Assembly (NCBI GenBank): GCA_012728025.1 | Contig: JAAYFX010000281.1 | Coordinates: forward strand, 1-7,342 | Source of the DNA: Clostridiales bacterium | GTDB taxonomy: Bacteria; Bacillota; Clostridia; Oscillospirales; Oscillospiraceae | Length of the DNA: 7,342 nucleotides | Reading direction: 5' to 3' | Shown here: positions 6,126 to 7,342 of the stretch, piece by piece | How positions within the stretch are numbered: position 1 is the first letter of the stretch | How the letters are laid out: every line of letters starts with the position of its first letter | Notes under the pieces: generated by a model | The model's database searches: none | What the model was told of the DNA's origin: nothing | Seen by the model: the letters and a program-made list of their open reading frames with translations, nothing else | Program-made: the position numbers and the translations under genes

Positions 6126-7274
6126 CTAGTCAGAGCCTTTGAAAACAAGGCTGTATTTGTTGACAAGAAACCACCCCCGCTGAAAGCGCTCCCAAGGACT
6201 GAGCTTAACGGTTTTTGAAAGGGGTGCATCCTCGTCGTATATAAGGGGAAACTCCCCTATGGTTTCTCCGTCGGCCATTACAAAGGCACGACCGGCACAT
6301 TCACCTTCTTTAACACCAGCATATACAAATTCCGGAAGCTCTAAAGAAAGCGAAAGCTCTTTGTTTTTTTCTACAAGCAGGCGGCTGTCACAGCGGCAGG
6401 CTATGCCAACGCTGCTTTTTTCGCCGGAGATTAAAGGCAGCTCTATGAGCCTGTCTGTCGGCATGGTTCGGTTATACTCAAAGTTTTCAAAGCCCCAGTC
6501 GTAAAGGGCAGTGTGGTCACTCCAGTCATTCGGGTCGGAGAGAGTAACACAGACAAGGCGCAGGCCGTTTCTTTCAGCACCGGAAACAAGACTTCTGCCC
6601 GCTGCCATGGTATAGCCGGTTTTAACACCGATGGCACCTTCATAGCGCCAAAGAAGTTTGTTGTGGTTCATATAAGTCTGCTCACCGATTGTATGGGTTT
6701 TTGTAGAGACAATCTGAGCAAAAAGCTCGTTCTCCAAAGCCTTTGCCGTTATGACAGCAAGGTCTGCGGCACTTGAATAATGCCCTTGAGCATCAAGGCC
6801 GTGGGGGTTTTTAAAAGAAGTGTTTAAAAGTCCCAGTGCCTCAGCCTTTTCGTTCATCATTTCGGCAAAACCCTCATCAGAGCCGCCGCAATGATAGGCA
6901 AGGGCGCTGGCAGCGTCGTTGCCAGAGGCCAGCATAAGCCCGTATAGCAAATTAGAAACCGTGTATTCCCCTCCGGCTTTAAGGTACATGGAGGAGCCTT
7001 CAACAGCCGCATGCTCCGGCAAAACTGTAACAGTCCCATTTGGGTCGCAGTTTTCAATAACCACAAGGGCGGTCATAATTTTTGTTGTGCTGGCAATAAG
7101 CATTCTCTCGTCAGCATTTTTCTCATACAAAACCTGACCGGTATCCCCGTGTATAAGGATTGCAGCCCCCGCACTGTTATCGGGAGCCGCAAAAGCTTTG
7201 CCCTGTGAAAGTGCAGGCAGAAGCATAATTAATGTTAATAGACCGTAAAGCAGCTTTTTGATTTTATTCAACAA
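6126..7274 (-). CDS. dacB: Secreted serine-type D-alanyl-D-alanine carboxypeptidase (PBP5 family, DacB/DacF type)
   Basis: A 382-residue low-molecular-weight penicillin-binding protein of peptidase family S11. It removes the terminal D-Ala from peptidoglycan pentapeptides outside the membrane and so limits cross-linking. A signal peptide is clear: lysines, a hydrophobic core (8-22) and a probable cleavage near residue 30 (AFAA). The catalytic motifs are all present: STTK with nucleophile Ser62 and Lys65, SGN (117-119) and KTG (218-220). The C-terminal beta domain covers about 270-355. The tail (WERFQRGWFLVNKYSLVF) has no full membrane span but could be an amphipathic anchor, as in PBP5. The start is TTG at 7274, with AAGGG 9 nt upstream and an in-frame TAA just before; a second TTG follows directly, so 7271 is an alternative. 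The dacB symbol rests on the rluB neighbour; dacF is the main alternative. Confidence 0.9.
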   Translation of the reverse strand: MLNKIKKLLYGLLTLIMLLPALSQGKAFAAPDNSAGAAILIHGDTGQVLYEKNADERMLIASTTKIMTALVVIENCDPNGTVTVLPEHAAVEGSSMYLKAGGEYTVSNLLYGLMLASGNDAASALAYHCGGSDEGFAEMMNEKAEALGLLNTSFKNPHGLDAQGHYSSAADLAVITAKALENELFAQIVSTKTHTIGEQTYMNHNKLLWRYEGAIGVKTGYTMAAGRSLVSGAERNGLRLVCVTLSDPNDWSDHTALYDWGFENFEYNRTMPTDRLIELPLISGEKSSVGIACRCDSRLLVEKNKELSLSLELPEFVYAGVKEGECAGRAFVMADGETIGEFPLIYDEDAPLSKTVKLSPWERFQRGWFLVNKYSLVFKGSD

Positions 7275-7342
7275 TAGGCACCACCCTTTAAGTTATTTGG
7301 GCAGTGCTTATTATTGACATTCGCAGAAAATTTTATTCAGAA
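7275..7342 (-). promoter_or_regulatory. Partial leader region upstream of dacB with Shine-Dalgarno deciding a TTG start
   Basis: Only 68 nt upstream of the gene are in the window. The minus strand carries AAAGGGTGG about 7-9 nt before the tandem TTG codons, the clearest support for a TTG start. The rest is AT-rich, and I could not identify a convincing -35/-10 pair on either strand; the promoter may lie beyond the right edge. Confidence 0.5.

Noticed and set aside
7314..7342. Consensus TTGACA on the plus strand, suggesting a divergent promoter out of the window
   Set aside because: No -10 box at 16-18 nt spacing is visible before the window ends; the bases there read TCAGAA. One matching hexamer alone is not enough.
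1..7342. Search for mobile elements, CRISPR arrays, toxin-antitoxin or defence genes, tRNA/rRNA and long repeats
   Set aside because: Nearly all sequence is accounted for by seven recognisable chromosomal genes; no such structure was seen.

Overview
The window is an ordinary bacterial chromosomal segment from a low-to-medium GC Firmicute, most likely class Clostridia. Three things point there. IspH and ribosomal protein S1 form one fused reading frame. The order cmk-plsC-ispH/S1 follows an HI0933/BaiN-type flavoprotein. The Shine-Dalgarno sites are strong and purine-rich, and two genes start with TTG. I cannot name a genus. All seven genes lie on the minus strand, so transcription runs from high to low coordinates and the window is dense in coding sequence. 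No stretch of 300 bases lacks a gene, and I see no tRNA, rRNA, IS element, phage gene or CRISPR array.

In transcription order, the first block (7274-5400) is a secreted D-Ala-D-Ala carboxypeptidase (dacB/dacF type) followed 12 nt later by the 23S rRNA pseudouridine synthase rluB. These two genes resemble the ends of the dacB-spmA-spmB-rluB cluster of spore formers, with the spmAB pair absent. rluB is followed by a weak hairpin plus T-tract. The only sizeable gap (5256-5399, 144 nt) also holds a candidate promoter and a perfect AT-rich palindrome.

The second block (5255-1) begins with a MurR/RpiR-family sugar-phosphate-type regulator (TTG start). Its end overlaps by 20 nt an HI0933/BaiN-like FAD protein of unknown substrate. 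After 44 nt come cmk (CMP kinase), plsC (lysophosphatidate acyltransferase) and ispH-rpsA, joined by 4-nt ATGA overlaps. The last frame is open from 1867 to the left edge and holds complete IspH (last step of the MEP isoprenoid pathway) followed by three complete S1 repeats and part of a fourth. This block combines nucleotide supply, phospholipid synthesis, isoprenoid synthesis and translation, a typical growth-linked housekeeping operon.

I found no undescribed system. The points most worth checking are a strong Shine-Dalgarno plus ATG exactly at the IspH/S1 junction (possible separate production of free S1), the palindrome before the RpiR gene (possible self-operator), a hairpin covering the cmk ribosome binding site, and the missing spmAB.
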